Both the position numbers and the translations under genes were made by a program. The notes under the pieces were generated by a model. It saw only the letters and a list, made by a program, of their open reading frames with translations, made no database searches and was not told the DNA's origin. From Sinosporangium siamense (GTDB lineage Bacteria; Actinomycetota; Actinomycetes; Streptosporangiales; Streptosporangiaceae), in NCBI RefSeq assembly GCF_016863435.1, contig NZ_BOOW01000011.1, positions 1 through 64,000 of the forward strand: DNA of 64,000 bases, read 5' to 3'. This document shows positions 1-12,994 of this stretch, piece by piece. The stretch's first letter is position 1; each line of letters begins with the position of its first letter.

Positions 1-74
1 ACACAGGCGTGAGGACGTGGCCGGAAGCCCCTCGGACTCCCCTGGTGGCCCGAAAACGCAAGGAGAAAGGGGAG

Positions 75-109
75 CCCCAGGGCCGCCGGGATGGCCGGTG
101 GCCCTGGGG
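75..109. terminator. Hairpin terminator downstream of ilvD
   Basis: Two 15-nt arms (75-89 and 95-109) pair with one G-U wobble around a 5-nt loop, just past the ilvD stop at 122. There is no clear T-run, as is usual for high-GC actinomycete terminators. Confidence 0.6.
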
Positions 110-121
110 GAGTCGGGATGC

Positions 122-1966
122 CTATGCCTGCTTGACGACCTGCGAAAGGTCGCGGGAGGCGCCCGTGGAGGCGGAGGTGGTGAAGGCGGCGTAGACCTGG
201 AGGGCGGCGCTGACCGGGCGGTGGCGGTCGCGGGGGCGGTAGCCGCCGAGGTCGGCGAGGAGGCGCTCGCGGCGGGCGGCCAGCTCGGCCTCGGGCACGC
301 GGAGCTCCATGCTGCGGCCGGGGATGTCGATCTCGATGAGGTCGCCGTCCTCCACGAGGGCGATGACGCCGCCTTCGGCGGCCTCGGGGGAGGCGTGGCC
401 GATGGACAGGCCGGAGGTGCCGCCGGAGAAGCGGCCGTCGGTGATCAGGGCGCAGGCCTTGCCGAGCCCCTTGCCCTTGAGGAAGCTGGTCGGGTAGAGC
501 ATCTCCTGCATGCCGGGCCCGCCCTTCGGGCCCTCGTAGCGCACGATCACGACGTCGCCCGCCTTGACGCGGCCGTTGAGGATGCCGTCCACGGCGTCGT
601 CCTGCGACTCGAAGACCACCGCGGGACCGGAGAAACGCCAGATCGACTCGTCGACGCCGGCGGTCTTGACCACGGCGCCGTCGAGGGAGAGGTTGCCGTA
701 AAGGACGGCGAGCCCCCCGTCGCGGGTGTAGGCGTGCTCAAGGTCGCGCACGCAGCCTTCCTCGCGGTCGAGGTCGAGTGTCTCCCACTGCGCGTTCTGC
801 GAATATGCCTTCACGGTGCGCACGTTGCCGGGCGCGGCATGCCACAGGGCCATGGCCTCCTCGGTCACCTCGGGCGACTTCGGGTCCCACTTCGCGATGT
901 AGTCCGCGAGCGTGGCGGAGTGGATGGTCGGCACGTCGCGGTGGAGCAGCCCGGCGCGGTCGAGCTCGCCGAGGATGGCGGGGATTCCGCCGGCGCGGTG
1001 CACGTCCTCGACGTGATATTTCGCGGTGGCGGGGGCGACCTTGCAGAGGCAGGGCACCCGCAGCGAGATCTCGTTGATCTCCTTGAGGCCGAAGTCGACC
1101 CGCGCCTCGCGGGCGGCCGCGAGCAGGTGGAGGATCGTGTTGGTGGAGCCGCCCATGGCCACGTCGAGGGCCATGGCGTTCTCGAACGCCTCGCGGGTGG
1201 CGATGGAAAGCGGCAACACCGAGGTGTCGTCCTGCTCGTAGTAGCGCTTGGCGATCTCGACCACGGCGTGTCCGGCCCGCTCGAAGAGCGCCTTGCGGGC
1301 CTGGTGGGTGGCGAGGGTGGTGCCGTTGCCGGGCAGGCCGAGGCCGATGGCCTCGACGAGGCAGTTCATCGAGTTGGCGGTGAACATGCCGGAGCAGGAG
1401 CCGCAGGTGGGGCAGGCGCTCTCCTCCATCTCCAGCAGCTCGGCGTCGGACACCGAGTCGTCGGCCGCGGCGATCATGGGATCGATGAGGTCGAGCTTGC
1501 CCCCGGCGGTCTTGCCGGCCTCCATGGGGCCGCCGGACACGAACACGGTGGGGATGTTGAGCCGCATCGCGGCCAGCAGCATGCCCGGTGTGATCTTGTC
1601 GCAGTTGGACACGCAGATGAGCGCGTCGGCGCAGTGTGCCTGCACCATGTATTCGACCGCGTCGGCGATCAGCTCGCGAGAGGGCAGCGAGTAGAGCATG
1701 CCGCTGTGACCCATCGCGATGCCGTCGTCGACGGCGATGGTGTTGAACTCGCGGGGGATCGCGCCCGCTTCGCGGACGGCGGCGGCCACCACGTCGCCGA
1801 CCTCGCGCAGATGCACGTGGCCGGGCACGAACTGCGTGAAGCTGTTGGCCACGGCGACGATCGGCTTGCCGAAGTCGCTTCCGGCTACGCCCGTCGCCCG
1901 GAGCAGGGCCCGGGCACCGGCCATGTTCCTGCCGTGAGTGACCGTTCGAGACCTGAGGGCGGGCAT
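122..1966 (-). CDS. ilvD: Dihydroxy-acid dehydratase (IlvD)
   Basis: Dehydrates 2,3-dihydroxy-isovalerate and 2,3-dihydroxy-3-methylvalerate to the keto acids that precede valine and isoleucine, in the cytoplasm, using an Fe-S cluster. The 614-residue product matches the family length and carries the diagnostic segments: [17 protein letters not shown] near the N-terminus, [10 protein letters not shown] with a cluster Cys, [19 protein letters not shown], and [12 protein letters not shown]. The start at 1966 ([21 protein letters not shown]) fits family N-termini and follows a GGGAGAC ribosome site; the frame is open further upstream, but that part is not family-like. It stands alone on the minus strand with a hairpin behind it. 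No leader peptide or attenuator was recognised upstream. Confidence 0.97.
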   Translation of the reverse strand: MPALRSRTVTHGRNMAGARALLRATGVAGSDFGKPIVAVANSFTQFVPGHVHLREVGDVVAAAVREAGAIPREFNTIAVDDGIAMGHSGMLYSLPSRELIADAVEYMVQAHCADALICVSNCDKITPGMLLAAMRLNIPTVFVSGGPMEAGKTAGGKLDLIDPMIAAADDSVSDAELLEMEESACPTCGSCSGMFTANSMNCLVEAIGLGLPGNGTTLATHQARKALFERAGHAVVEIAKRYYEQDDTSVLPLSIATREAFENAMALDVAMGGSTNTILHLLAAAREARVDFGLKEINEISLRVPCLCKVAPATAKYHVEDVHRAGGIPAILGELDRAGLLHRDVPTIHSATLADYIAKWDPKSPEVTEEAMALWHAAPGNVRTVKAYSQNAQWETLDLDREEGCVRDLEHAYTRDGGLAVLYGNLSLDGAVVKTAGVDESIWRFSGPAVVFESQDDAVDGILNGRVKAGDVVIVRYEGPKGGPGMQEMLYPTSFLKGKGLGKACALITDGRFSGGTSGLSIGHASPEAAEGGVIALVEDGDLIEIDIPGRSMELRVPEAELAARRERLLADLGGYRPRDRHRPVSAALQVYAAFTTSASTGASRDLSQVVKQA

Positions 1967-2481
1967 GGACGTCTCCCATCCGGATGACCGAGCTTGTCCC
2001 AGCCCGCCCCGCGGCCCATCGGTAGGCCGCGGCAGCCGATGGTCGGCCTGGCCGGCGGCGAGGAGTCGGCCGGGCTGGCAATCGCTCGTGCGCGTCTGCA
2101 AATGGTACGGCTATCGCCCGCTGAATGAGACGTCCGCCCACGGATCGGGACTGGGCGTGGCGCCGGGGCCGAGCGCGTGGTTCCACCGTACCTTCCCGGA
2201 CCGGCGACGCTTCCGGAGAGCGGAGAACGCGGTTGCCCGCCCGGCGGGGCAGATGCCGGGCGGGCAGGCTGCGAGATGCGGAAGGTGACCTTCCGCATGG
2301 GTTCGGCCCTGAGGGCACGATTACGGACAGCCAGCGGACCCCCTTTTGGGGCCTGGCTGTCAGGGGCCGAACTGGATCACGACACGGTTCGATAGCGGCC
2401 CGGGTTCGATCGCGGCTCACTCAAGCCGCGATCCGCGGCCGCGAAGGGACCGGTCGCGAAGGGACCGGCCGCGACCTGGGA
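1967..2481. repeat. Intergenic stretch of stacked hairpins and a perfect palindrome
   Basis: No gene is supported here. It holds the ilvD promoter side and then several inverted repeats: 11-bp arms 2235-2245/2255-2265; a perfect 23-bp palindrome 2276-2298 (11-bp arms around one base); a long hairpin 2326-2361 with 9-bp outer arms and a CCCC/GGGG inner stem; and 10-bp arms 2408-2417/2424-2433. Immediately after, a GAAGGGACCGG-type unit is directly repeated. The last two hairpins lie just past the stop of the NERD gene at 2482 and can end its transcript. The 23-bp palindrome may be a terminator arm or an operator. Confidence 0.6.
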
Positions 2482-3315
2482 TCAGCCTTCGCCGTAGCGG
2501 GGCGGCAGCACCTGACCTGCCGTCTCGTAGATCGCGTCGATCTCGGCGTCGGTCAGCGAGCGCTCCCGCTTGGTGATCCACTTGCGCACGCGGCTGCCGT
2601 CGAAGACGTCGACCTCGCGCACGTTGAGGACCTTCCACGGGATGGCAGGACCGTAAATCGCGAGCGAGGGCACCACGACCACCTCGCGGCCGAGCGACTT
2701 GCTGATCAGCTCGCTGGCCTGCGCGGCCTCCCAGCGGGCCTCGTCGAGACGGGGCTTCTGGTTGAACGGCCCGTGGAACAGCTTGCGGTGCGACTGAACC
2801 CGCACCGGCAGGCGCTTGTCCCAGTTTTCCGAGTCGACGGCGTAGATGCCCGTGGGGCCGACCACCAGGTGGTCGATCTGGGCCTCGCTGCCGGGGATCG
2901 CGCGGGCGTGGATGGTGTGGTAGCCGCTGCGCTCCAGCTTCTTGAGCTGTGCCTCGGTTCGCCGTTCCGCCATCGACGCGCGTCTCCACGCGGGCACGGA
3001 GGAGATCGAGCGCGCTCGATAGGAGGCGTCGGCGATGGCGGCGATGACCGCGCCGGTGACGCCGAATCTCCAGTCGGCGAGCAGAATGCCCACCACGATC
3101 CCTGCGAGGACGGAGATGAGAGCACGCCGCCGCAGATGGCGATAGCGCGGCTCTTGGATCAGGGCCGCGAGAGATGCGCGTTCGACGGGTGCATACGCCG
3201 ACGCTTGCGCTTCAGGTCGGTTCGCCGGCCGATCGTCGTCAGGCCGATCGCTGACCCAAATTGGTGACGTAGTGTTACCGTCGTCAGGCTCTTGACCGGA
3301 ATCCACGTGACTCAC
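2482..3315 (-). CDS. NERD domain-containing membrane protein
   Basis: A 277-residue protein. About 70 polar N-terminal residues are followed by two adjacent hydrophobic segments (around LISVLAGIVVGILLADW and GVTGAVIAAIAD), then a nuclease-related domain (NERD) with the typical strands QIDHLVVGPTGIYAVDSENW and REVVVVPSLAIYG. NERD domains resemble restriction-endonuclease-like folds and are usually found in DNA-processing or uncharacterised bacterial proteins; activity here is unknown. The acidic and Gln residues of the QIDHLVVGPTG segment and the later Glu/Asn (SENW) sit where the family has its presumed catalytic positions. The start is GTG at 3315. It is monocistronic, with hairpins after the stop. 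Confidence 0.8.
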   Translation of the reverse strand: MSHVDSGQEPDDGNTTSPIWVSDRPDDDRPANRPEAQASAYAPVERASLAALIQEPRYRHLRRRALISVLAGIVVGILLADWRFGVTGAVIAAIADASYRARSISSVPAWRRASMAERRTEAQLKKLERSGYHTIHARAIPGSEAQIDHLVVGPTGIYAVDSENWDKRLPVRVQSHRKLFHGPFNQKPRLDEARWEAAQASELISKSLGREVVVVPSLAIYGPAIPWKVLNVREVDVFDGSRVRKWITKRERSLTDAEIDAIYETAGQVLPPRYGEG

Positions 3316-3456
3316 CGTAGCCGACGCCCCTACGTGTGCCTAGTGTTGGATAGTTCATACTTTTGTGGCCGTGTTGACCCGCATCGTCTTGCCGTTGACT
3401 GGGTATGCATGTAGGTCCCTAGATTATGTCCCGGTCATGCTCCTACTGTGCCCCGC

Positions 3457-3986
3457 ATGGCATCAATACATGATCTCACCGCTCTTGACCAGGCTCTTGC
3501 CGTACGCGGGGGTGATCTCCCGTTGAGATCACCCAGCACTACCTTGAGCGCATCGATCGCCTGAACGAAGACGTGGGTGCCTATGTAACCGTCGTCGCTC
3601 GATCAGGTGCGTACGGCGGAAGCCGCAATCTTGGCCGCCCGCCGGGGCAGTTCGCCACCCGCCTGGCGCTGCTCGTCGCCGACGAGTTCGACGCGGTGCC
3701 CACCCCCACCCTCACCCAGCCGCCGCGGCCGGTCGGGTGGTTCGTCGACAGTGGCGGCCCCGAGGAGACGTTCGAGCGGATGAAGCGCTTCGCCGCCTTC
3801 CCCGCCGTCTACAACGTCGGCGGCCAGCCCTCCGTCAACCTGCCACTGCACTGGACCGAGGAGGGGCTGCCCCTCGGAGTCATGCCAGCCGGGCGGTTCG
3901 GCGGCGAGGGCACGCTGATCTCGCTCTCGGCCCAGATCGAGGCAGCCGTCGGCGGCTTCTGGGGCGACCGCCGCCCGGCCATGTGA
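3457..3986 (+). pseudogene. Amidase-signature enzyme, frameshifted and internally deleted
   Basis: Both ends of an amidase-signature family gene are present but the middle is gone. From ATG 3457 the reading MASIHDLTALDQALAVRGGD is a typical amidase N-terminus; near 3525 it needs a frame change to continue as EITQHYLERIDRLNEDVGAY, ending about 3600. The next residues jump directly into the C-terminal region (FATRLALLVADEFDAVPTPT, then AVYNVGGQPSVNLPLHW to the stop at 3986). The roughly 300-400 residues between, which hold the Ser-cisSer-Lys catalytic triad, are missing. No functional enzyme can be made. The strand continuity of the two ends indicates an internal deletion plus a frameshift rather than two unrelated fragments. 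Confidence 0.85.
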
Positions 3987-4030
3987 TGATCGGGCGGGCG
4001 GCCGCGAGCTCTTGATCCTCGCCGGGTCGA

Positions 4031-5035
4031 TCAGGCGGGCATCCGGAAGTTCTTCACCTTCGTCTCCGCAAGCGCCGGGGTGATCAGGCCGATCAGATGG
4101 GCGCTCACGTCGGCCAGGAGGGTCGAGGGTTCGACCCTCACCCCGGCCACGGCGGAGATCAGGCTGGGCAGCCCCGGCAGAGGAAAGCCGTCCTCGGCCG
4201 CGGCGGCGGCGCCCACGGGGTTCTTGTTGAGCGTGCTGCGGCTGCGGGTCCAGGCGTCCAGCACCTCCTCGGCGGAGGGCACGCCGAACCCGTGGCCCAC
4301 CGGCGCGGCGTGGCGCAGCCGCACCAGCGGCGTGTCGGCGAAGGTGAGGGCGGTGCGGGCGCGGACGGAGAGGTCTTCGCGCTCGGCGGGAGCGATCCAA
4401 TCCATGGCCGCGCACGGCTTGCGGCAGGCGGCGACACACGTGGCGAGGGCGCCGGCGACCTGGCTGTGCTGCCGGTCGAAGTAGGCCCGCCACCCCTCCG
4501 GCGGCTCGGCCGAGACGCGGAGCGTGCGGTTCGTCGCCGACTGCTCGGCCTTGGTGTGATCGCACTCACGCTCGCCGATGACCCCGAAGCGGCTGCCCTC
4601 GGCGCTCAACCCCGCAGGCCACCGCGCCGGGTCGCCCGCGTGCCCGAAGGAGGGCTCGAAGGCGAGCAGCGGCAGGTATTCGCTTGCGATGTGCACGGCG
4701 GCGATCATCGGGCTCAAGTCGCGGCGGTGCCACCTGACGGCGATGACCTCAAGCAGCAGCGAGTAGGCCGGCCGCAGCGAGGCCAGTGCGCCCCTCGGCT
4801 GCTCACGCGGCGTCTGCGGCATATGGCACGCGCGGGCTCTGCGCTTGAGCGGCACGGGCACCGACCGTGCCTCGGCGGCGAAGTCCTCGGCGTCCAGTGA
4901 TAGTAACCGCTGCCCGAACTCGCACACGTCGGCAATCTGCTCCGCGTCGGGCAGCACCCGCGGTGCCAAAGCTCCAAGATCCGCAAACGCATAACGCCTG
5001 GCAAGTTCGATGAGCAATTGTGCAGCCGAGTCCAT
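4031..5035 (-). CDS. Hypothetical protein, 334 aa
   Basis: Not recognised. The product is soluble-looking, mostly helical, with no signal peptide or membrane segment, and starts at ATG 5035. Conspicuous stretches are HIASEYLPLLAFEPSFG, a central ERECDHTKAEQSATNRTLRVSAEPP region and SLISAVAGVRVEPSTLLADV near the end. Four cysteines are scattered without a metal-binding spacing. Codon use is the same as in its neighbours, so it is probably a real gene. It runs opposite to the amidase remnant and has no operon partner, so context gives no functional hint. Confidence 0.6.
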   Translation of the reverse strand: MDSAAQLLIELARRYAFADLGALAPRVLPDAEQIADVCEFGQRLLSLDAEDFAAEARSVPVPLKRRARACHMPQTPREQPRGALASLRPAYSLLLEVIAVRWHRRDLSPMIAAVHIASEYLPLLAFEPSFGHAGDPARWPAGLSAEGSRFGVIGERECDHTKAEQSATNRTLRVSAEPPEGWRAYFDRQHSQVAGALATCVAACRKPCAAMDWIAPAEREDLSVRARTALTFADTPLVRLRHAAPVGHGFGVPSAEEVLDAWTRSRSTLNKNPVGAAAAAEDGFPLPGLPSLISAVAGVRVEPSTLLADVSAHLIGLITPALAETKVKNFRMPA

Positions 5036-5244
5036 TTGACCACGATCTCACGGTGCCCTACCGGGCCGACTCCCCCAAACGGACGAACACACGCTAGACG
5101 AGGGGAGGAGAGAGCCGGGGAAACGGCCGGTCCAAGGTACGGCCAAGCCGGGGCGGCAGGCTCCGCTTAAGGGTCGGCCAAGGCCCGGCAACGCCGGCGC
5201 GTGGCATCCGGTCAGGCGGGCTGCGCCGTACCTAACCTCGTGCG

Positions 5245-5910
5245 ATGAGACTCGCCGCACCCATCGTCCTCGCCGCCGCTCTGGGCGGCGCTCCGCTGTC
5301 CGCCGGCCCTGTGTCCGCCCTCACCGGCGACACCTCGGTGAGCGTCGAACTGCGCCCCTCCCACGACGGCTACATCCTCCAGGGCGCCCGGCGCGACCAG
5401 TCCCGCGCGCAGCACCTCAAGGTGGGGTTCAACGGCGACCGCGTGGCGAGGTCCTTCCTGACATGGGAGACCGGCGCCCTCGCCGGCAAGAGGATCCTGT
5501 CGGCCACGCTCAAGTTGTGGAGCCAGCACTCGTGGTCGTGCACGCCACGGGCCTGGGAGGTCTGGTCCGCCGAACCGATGACCGCGACCCCCGCGATCGT
5601 CACCGCCGCCGCCCGATGGCCGGGTCCCGCGCCGCTCAAGCAGGCGGCCGTCTCCACCGAGACCAGGGGGTGGTCCGACAGGTGCGCCGACGGGTGGGTC
5701 TCGGTTGATCTGCGAGATCTCGTGCAGTCGTGGGCCGACCAGCGGAAGACCAAGGGCGCCGTTGTGCTCAAGGCCACCGACGAGACCGACAGACTCGCCT
5801 GGAAGCGCTTCGCCTCCGCCGAGGCCACCACCAACCGCCCCATCCTGACCGTCATATTCACCGAGAGCCCCGGCCGTCCCGCCGTCCCCATAGGCACCGC
5901 CAGGAAGTGA
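5245..5910 (+). CDS. Secreted DNRLRE-domain protein
   Basis: A 221-residue exported protein. Residues 1-25 form a short Sec signal peptide (MRLAAPIVLAAAL, then small residues, probable cleavage after VSA). The rest is one DNRLRE-type beta-sandwich domain: it opens with a DGYILQGARRD strand, continues with ARSFLTWETGALAGKRILSATLKLW, and ends with WADQRKTKGAVVLKATDE and the closing NRPILTVIF strand. DNRLRE modules usually occur as repeated or C-terminal parts of large cell-surface or carbohydrate-active proteins; here it is the whole mature protein. Two cysteines (in SWSCTP and SDRCADG) could form a disulfide. It starts with ATG and stands alone. Confidence 0.8.
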   Translation: MRLAAPIVLAAALGGAPLSAGPVSALTGDTSVSVELRPSHDGYILQGARRDQSRAQHLKVGFNGDRVARSFLTWETGALAGKRILSATLKLWSQHSWSCTPRAWEVWSAEPMTATPAIVTAAARWPGPAPLKQAAVSTETRGWSDRCADGWVSVDLRDLVQSWADQRKTKGAVVLKATDETDRLAWKRFASAEATTNRPILTVIFTESPGRPAVPIGTARK

Positions 5911-6268
5911 CCGCCGGCCGGTTAGTGCTCCAGAGGCCAGGCCCCAGCATGTCTCCCGGACCGGCCTGGAGGGCCGCGCACATCCATTGCGGTGAACACG
6001 GTGAAGGACGTGTTCCGTGCCGGTATATGCCGCATGGGGAGGCAGCGCGGCAACAATGAGAATCCGGACGACGCCCGAAATCAGCGCACGACACCCCCCG
6101 GCTGTGCAGTGCCGCTCACCAGGAGACCGTGCGGCGCAGCCATGATCGCGCGGTTCCGCCGCGGTCTATCGCACCCGCCGTTCAACGAGCGTTTCGGGCC
6201 ACGGTCCCGCAAACATGGGTCGCCCGCCCCGGTGAACGGGGTGGGGCGGGCGACGTCTCTCTAGCGGG
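5911..6268. terminator. Intergenic region with the pepN terminator hairpin (6219-6254)
   Basis: No gene is supported between the DNRLRE gene and pepN. At 6219-6230 and 6243-6254 perfect 12-nt arms (GTCGCCCGCCCC and its complement) form a hairpin directly behind the pepN stop at 6269, on the side expected for a terminator of the minus-strand gene. The remaining sequence shows no further structure that I can interpret. Confidence 0.65.
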
Positions 6269-8833
<2,565 letters not shown>

Positions 8834-8989
8834 ATGTGCTCCTCATGAAACGTGCGTCCCCCGCTCCGTCGCCGAGGGGATTCTTGAATCCTGCCACGCC
8901 GCACAGGTGATGCGTGCCTTGGAATAGGCCCATCTCTCGGGATGGTTGTTTACGTCTGCAATGTTGCTGACGACGCCAGGGAGCTGGTA

Positions 8990-9628
8990 ATGAGCGAGAC
9001 TACGCAGGTCGACTTCTGGTTCGACCCCGCGTGTCCGTGGGCGTGGCAGACCTCGCGGTGGGTGCGTGAGGTGCAGAAGGTCCGGCCCATCTCGGTGCGC
9101 TGGCACCTCATGAGCCTCACTGTGCTCAATGAGGATAAGGACATTCCGGACGAGTATCGCGAGGGGATCAAGTCCACGATCCGCTCCGTCCGGGTGTTCG
9201 CCGCGGCGGCGGACAAGTACGGCGAGCAGATCCTGGACCCCCTTTACGTGGCACTGGGCACCAGACTGCATCCGCAGCAGCCGCCGGAGAAGTGGGACGA
9301 GTGGCGTGAGCGGCTCGACGACATGATCGTCGACTCCCTCGCGTCCCTGGACCTCGATCCCGACCTGGCGAAAGCACAGTGGTCGGAGGAGTTCGACCAG
9401 GCCGTCCGCGTCTCCCACAACAAGGGCATCGGTCTGGTCGGACAGGAGGTCGGCACCCCGATCATCTCGGTCGGCGGCACCGCGTTCTTCGGTCCGGTCA
9501 TCTCCTCCAGCCTGAAGGGTGAGGACGCCGGACGCCTCTGGGACGGGGTGCTGCTCGTGGCGGGCACAGAAGGGTTTTACGAATTGAAGCGTTCCCGCAC
9601 TATCTCACGGCCGATATTCGATTACTGA
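8990..9628 (+). CDS. DsbA-family protein, mycothiol-dependent nitroreductase type (Rv2466c-like)
   Basis: A 212-residue thioredoxin-fold protein (Trx halves split by a helical insert) closely resembling mycobacterial Rv2466c: VDFWFDPACPWAWQTSRW at the N-terminus, WHLMSLTVLNED, DPLYVALGTRLH, and VGTPIISVGGTAFFGPV with the cis-Pro. Rv2466c uses a CPWC motif with mycothiol; here the motif reads CPWA, so the attacking Cys remains but the resolving Cys is Ala. That suits a monothiol mechanism relying on mycothiol for turnover, which is inference. ATG 8990 is preferred over 8942 because the similarity starts there and a GGGAG precedes it. It is divergent from pepN and followed by a hairpin. Confidence 0.88.
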   Translation: MSETTQVDFWFDPACPWAWQTSRWVREVQKVRPISVRWHLMSLTVLNEDKDIPDEYREGIKSTIRSVRVFAAAADKYGEQILDPLYVALGTRLHPQQPPEKWDEWRERLDDMIVDSLASLDLDPDLAKAQWSEEFDQAVRVSHNKGIGLVGQEVGTPIISVGGTAFFGPVISSSLKGEDAGRLWDGVLLVAGTEGFYELKRSRTISRPIFDY

Positions 9629-9755
9629 TCCATCCGAATTGGCGCATGCCATAACGACTCGCTGATGAATCCGGTGGGTCGAACACTCACCGGAGTCCCT
9701 GCCCGTAGGCTCAGGCCCGAAGAGGACGTGCGGGCGACATTCGAACCTTTGCCGT

Positions 9756-9784
9756 CCACCGGCCGCCCCACGAGCGGCCGGTGG
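9756..9784 (+). terminator. Hairpin between DsbA-family gene and aldehyde dehydrogenase
   Basis: Perfect 11-nt arms CCACCGGCCGC (9756-9766) and its complement (9774-9784) around a 7-nt loop. It lies 128 nt after the DsbA-family stop and separates that gene from the aldehyde dehydrogenase. Confidence 0.6.
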
Positions 9785-9890
9785 GATGGTGGAGAAGGGT
9801 TCGTTCAGGAATTCACCGGAGATTGAGCTACGGCATGTGATGTGCGTCTCGCCCGACACACATGACAGCTCAACGAGCAAGGATGGGAAA

Positions 9891-11293
<1,403 letters not shown>

Positions 11294-11297
<4 letters not shown>

Positions 11298-11866
11298 CCC
11301 GCGCCGCCGAGAGGCCGGCCGGGAGCGCCCGCGCACGAGCAGCGCGCGGCGGCCCGCTCGGCCTCGGCGGGGTGCCGGTGCAGCAGCACGGCCACAACCA
11401 TCGGGACGAACACGATCGTGTTGTAGAACAGGTGCAACTCGGCCCGCGGCACCAGCAACTGCACGAGCGTCGTGGGCACGGGCCGCTCGAGCAGATTGCT
11501 CCCGCTGATCGCCTGCCCCAGCAGCAGGACATGCTCTACGTGGTGCCAGATCTGGATGCCGAGTGACACCGTCCACCATGTGCGCGCCCGGCCGGTGAAC
11601 CCCGGCCGCAGCACGGTCAGCCCGACCAGCGTGATCAGCGCGTAGGCGTAATGCATCCACTCGGACGTCACCAGCCACGGCACCGGCAGCCCGAGCACCC
11701 CGCGCGCGTCGGCGAGCGGCCAGCCCAGCGCGTAGAGCTGCACCGCCTGCGCGAGATGCTCGGCCAGATGAGCCACGACGATCACCATGAAGACGGTGAG
11801 CGCCGCCCGGTGATAGGTGGTGTTGAGGCCGTTCATGCCGGGTAATCCGGCGGAGTGGGTCGCCAT
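11294..11866 (-). CDS. Polytopic membrane protein, unknown function
   Basis: A 190-residue integral membrane protein with five or so hydrophobic segments: [20 protein letters not shown], a [17 protein letters not shown] helix, [20 protein letters not shown], and [18 protein letters not shown]. Several histidines lie inside or next to helices ([29 protein letters not shown]), which resembles haem- or metal-binding membrane proteins, but no family is named with confidence. The C-terminal tail is Ala/Arg-rich. ATG 11866 is preferred to the upstream option because of a GAGGGG ribosome site 8 nt before it. It is divergent from the next gene and convergent with the aldehyde dehydrogenase. Confidence 0.7.
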
Positions 11867-12003
11867 CGTGTGCCCCCTCGCATCGCCGCTACCGGACCTT
11901 TGCCGGAAACGTCTGCTGGAAAAGGAGGTCACCCTGCGTAGAGAGCAATAAACGCGGCGTAAGCGAACCCTTGCCCCCGAAGTAGGCTCCAAAAGGACCT
12001 CAC

Positions 12004-12462
12004 ATGCGCAGGAAGCCGCTCTCCGCCTTCGACCTCACCACGGCCGCCGCCGGGCTGCTGCTCGTCTACCTCGGCGCACAAAGCGTCGGCCCCGCGGTCG
12101 CCGCCGCCAGAGCCGACGGCGTCTGGGGCGTCTTCACCGCCCGCCGCCTCACCTGCGTGACCCACCCCGGCCACGAACAATGCACCTGGCAGGGCGACTT
12201 CCGCCCCGCGCGCGGCGGCACACCCCGCCGGAACGTCGCGTTGTACGGCAGCGGCCGCGGCACACTCACCCCCGGGGCGGTGACCCGCGCCTTCGACACC
12301 GGGCGCGACGGCCACGTCTACGGCCCCGAGGGGTCAAGCGAATGGGTGATGTCGGCCCTGCTCCTCACCGGAGGGGGCTCCCTGCTCACCTGGCCGGTGC
12401 GGCGCTATTTCGCCTGGAGGAGGACCTTGCGCGCGGCGTCCTTGGCCAGCCGGTCGACGTAA
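12004..12462 (+). CDS. Small two-helix membrane protein, unknown function
   Basis: A 152-residue protein with an N-terminal membrane helix (DLTTAAAGLLLVYLGAQSVG) and a second near the C-terminus (WVMSALLLTGGGSLLTWPVRRYF). The loop between carries two cysteines (LTCVTHPGHEQCTWQGDF) that could form an extracytoplasmic disulfide. This layout is common among uncharacterised actinobacterial proteins. The 3' end overlaps the antisense 3' end of def by 58 nt. The start is ATG 12004, divergent from the upstream membrane gene. Confidence 0.65.
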   Translation: MRRKPLSAFDLTTAAAGLLLVYLGAQSVGPAVAAARADGVWGVFTARRLTCVTHPGHEQCTWQGDFRPARGGTPRRNVALYGSGRGTLTPGAVTRAFDTGRDGHVYGPEGSSEWVMSALLLTGGGSLLTWPVRRYFAWRRTLRAASLASRST

Positions 12463-12893
12463 AGCATGCCGTTGAGGTGGTCGGTCTCGTGCTGGAAGCA
12501 GCGCGCCAGCATGCCACGCGCCTTGATCCGCACCGGCCGCCCGAGCCGGTCGAACCCCGTCACCGTCACCCCGGCCGCCCGCGGCGTCGTCGCGTAAAGC
12601 GGCGTGCCGGTGTCCTTGCCGGGCACCGACAGGCACCCCTCCTCGTCGAGGACCTCCTCCGGGTCGTCGATCGTCAGCTCAGGGTTGATGACGTGCCCCT
12701 TGCGGTTGCTGGCGTCGTAGACGAACAGCCGCCGCGACACGCCGACCTGGGGCCCGGCCAGACCGACACCCCGCACGGCATACATCGCCTCGAACATGTC
12801 GTCGATCAACCGGCGCAACTCCCGGTCGAAGTCGACCACGGGATCGGCCGGGGTGCGAAGAACCGGGTCACCGATCACTCGGATGTCACGCAT
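12405..12893 (-). CDS. def: Peptide deformylase
   Basis: Removes the formyl group from the initiator methionine of new proteins, using a metal ion. All three family motifs are present in 162 residues: GVGLAGPQVG (43-51; the usual second Ala is Gly), EGCLSVPG with ligand Cys87, and QHETDHLNG with ligands His135 and His139 and catalytic Glu136. The start is ATG 12893. It is divergent from rpiB with about 100 nt of shared promoter region, and its 3' end overlaps the convergent membrane gene by 58 nt. Confidence 0.95.
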   Translation of the reverse strand: MRDIRVIGDPVLRTPADPVVDFDRELRRLIDDMFEAMYAVRGVGLAGPQVGVSRRLFVYDASNRKGHVINPELTIDDPEEVLDEEGCLSVPGKDTGTPLYATTPRAAGVTVTGFDRLGRPVRIKARGMLARCFQHETDHLNGMLYVDRLAKDAARKVLLQAK

Positions 12894-12994
12894 TGACTGC
12901 TCTCTCCAGGGGGCTCACACAGGGGCTGCTGCGGCCTTCACTCTAGCCGGGTCGGTGGTCCGCCGGTTCACTGCTTCCTGGGAGACTTGGCGTC

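Noticed and set aside
17-1987. Long plus-strand frame opposite ilvD (656 codons)
   Set aside because: Low-complexity Gly/Val/Ala/His sequence mirroring ilvD codons; a typical antisense shadow in high-GC DNA.
738-2420. Minus-strand frame of 560 codons overlapping ilvD
   Set aside because: Arg-rich shadow in another frame of the same gene.
2401-2433. GGTTCGATC stretch resembling a tRNA T-loop
   Set aside because: No acceptor or anticodon arm can be built; it is part of a hairpin.
5992-6264. Small frame between the DNRLRE gene and pepN
   Set aside because: No ribosome site or domain-like sequence, and it runs through the pepN terminator.
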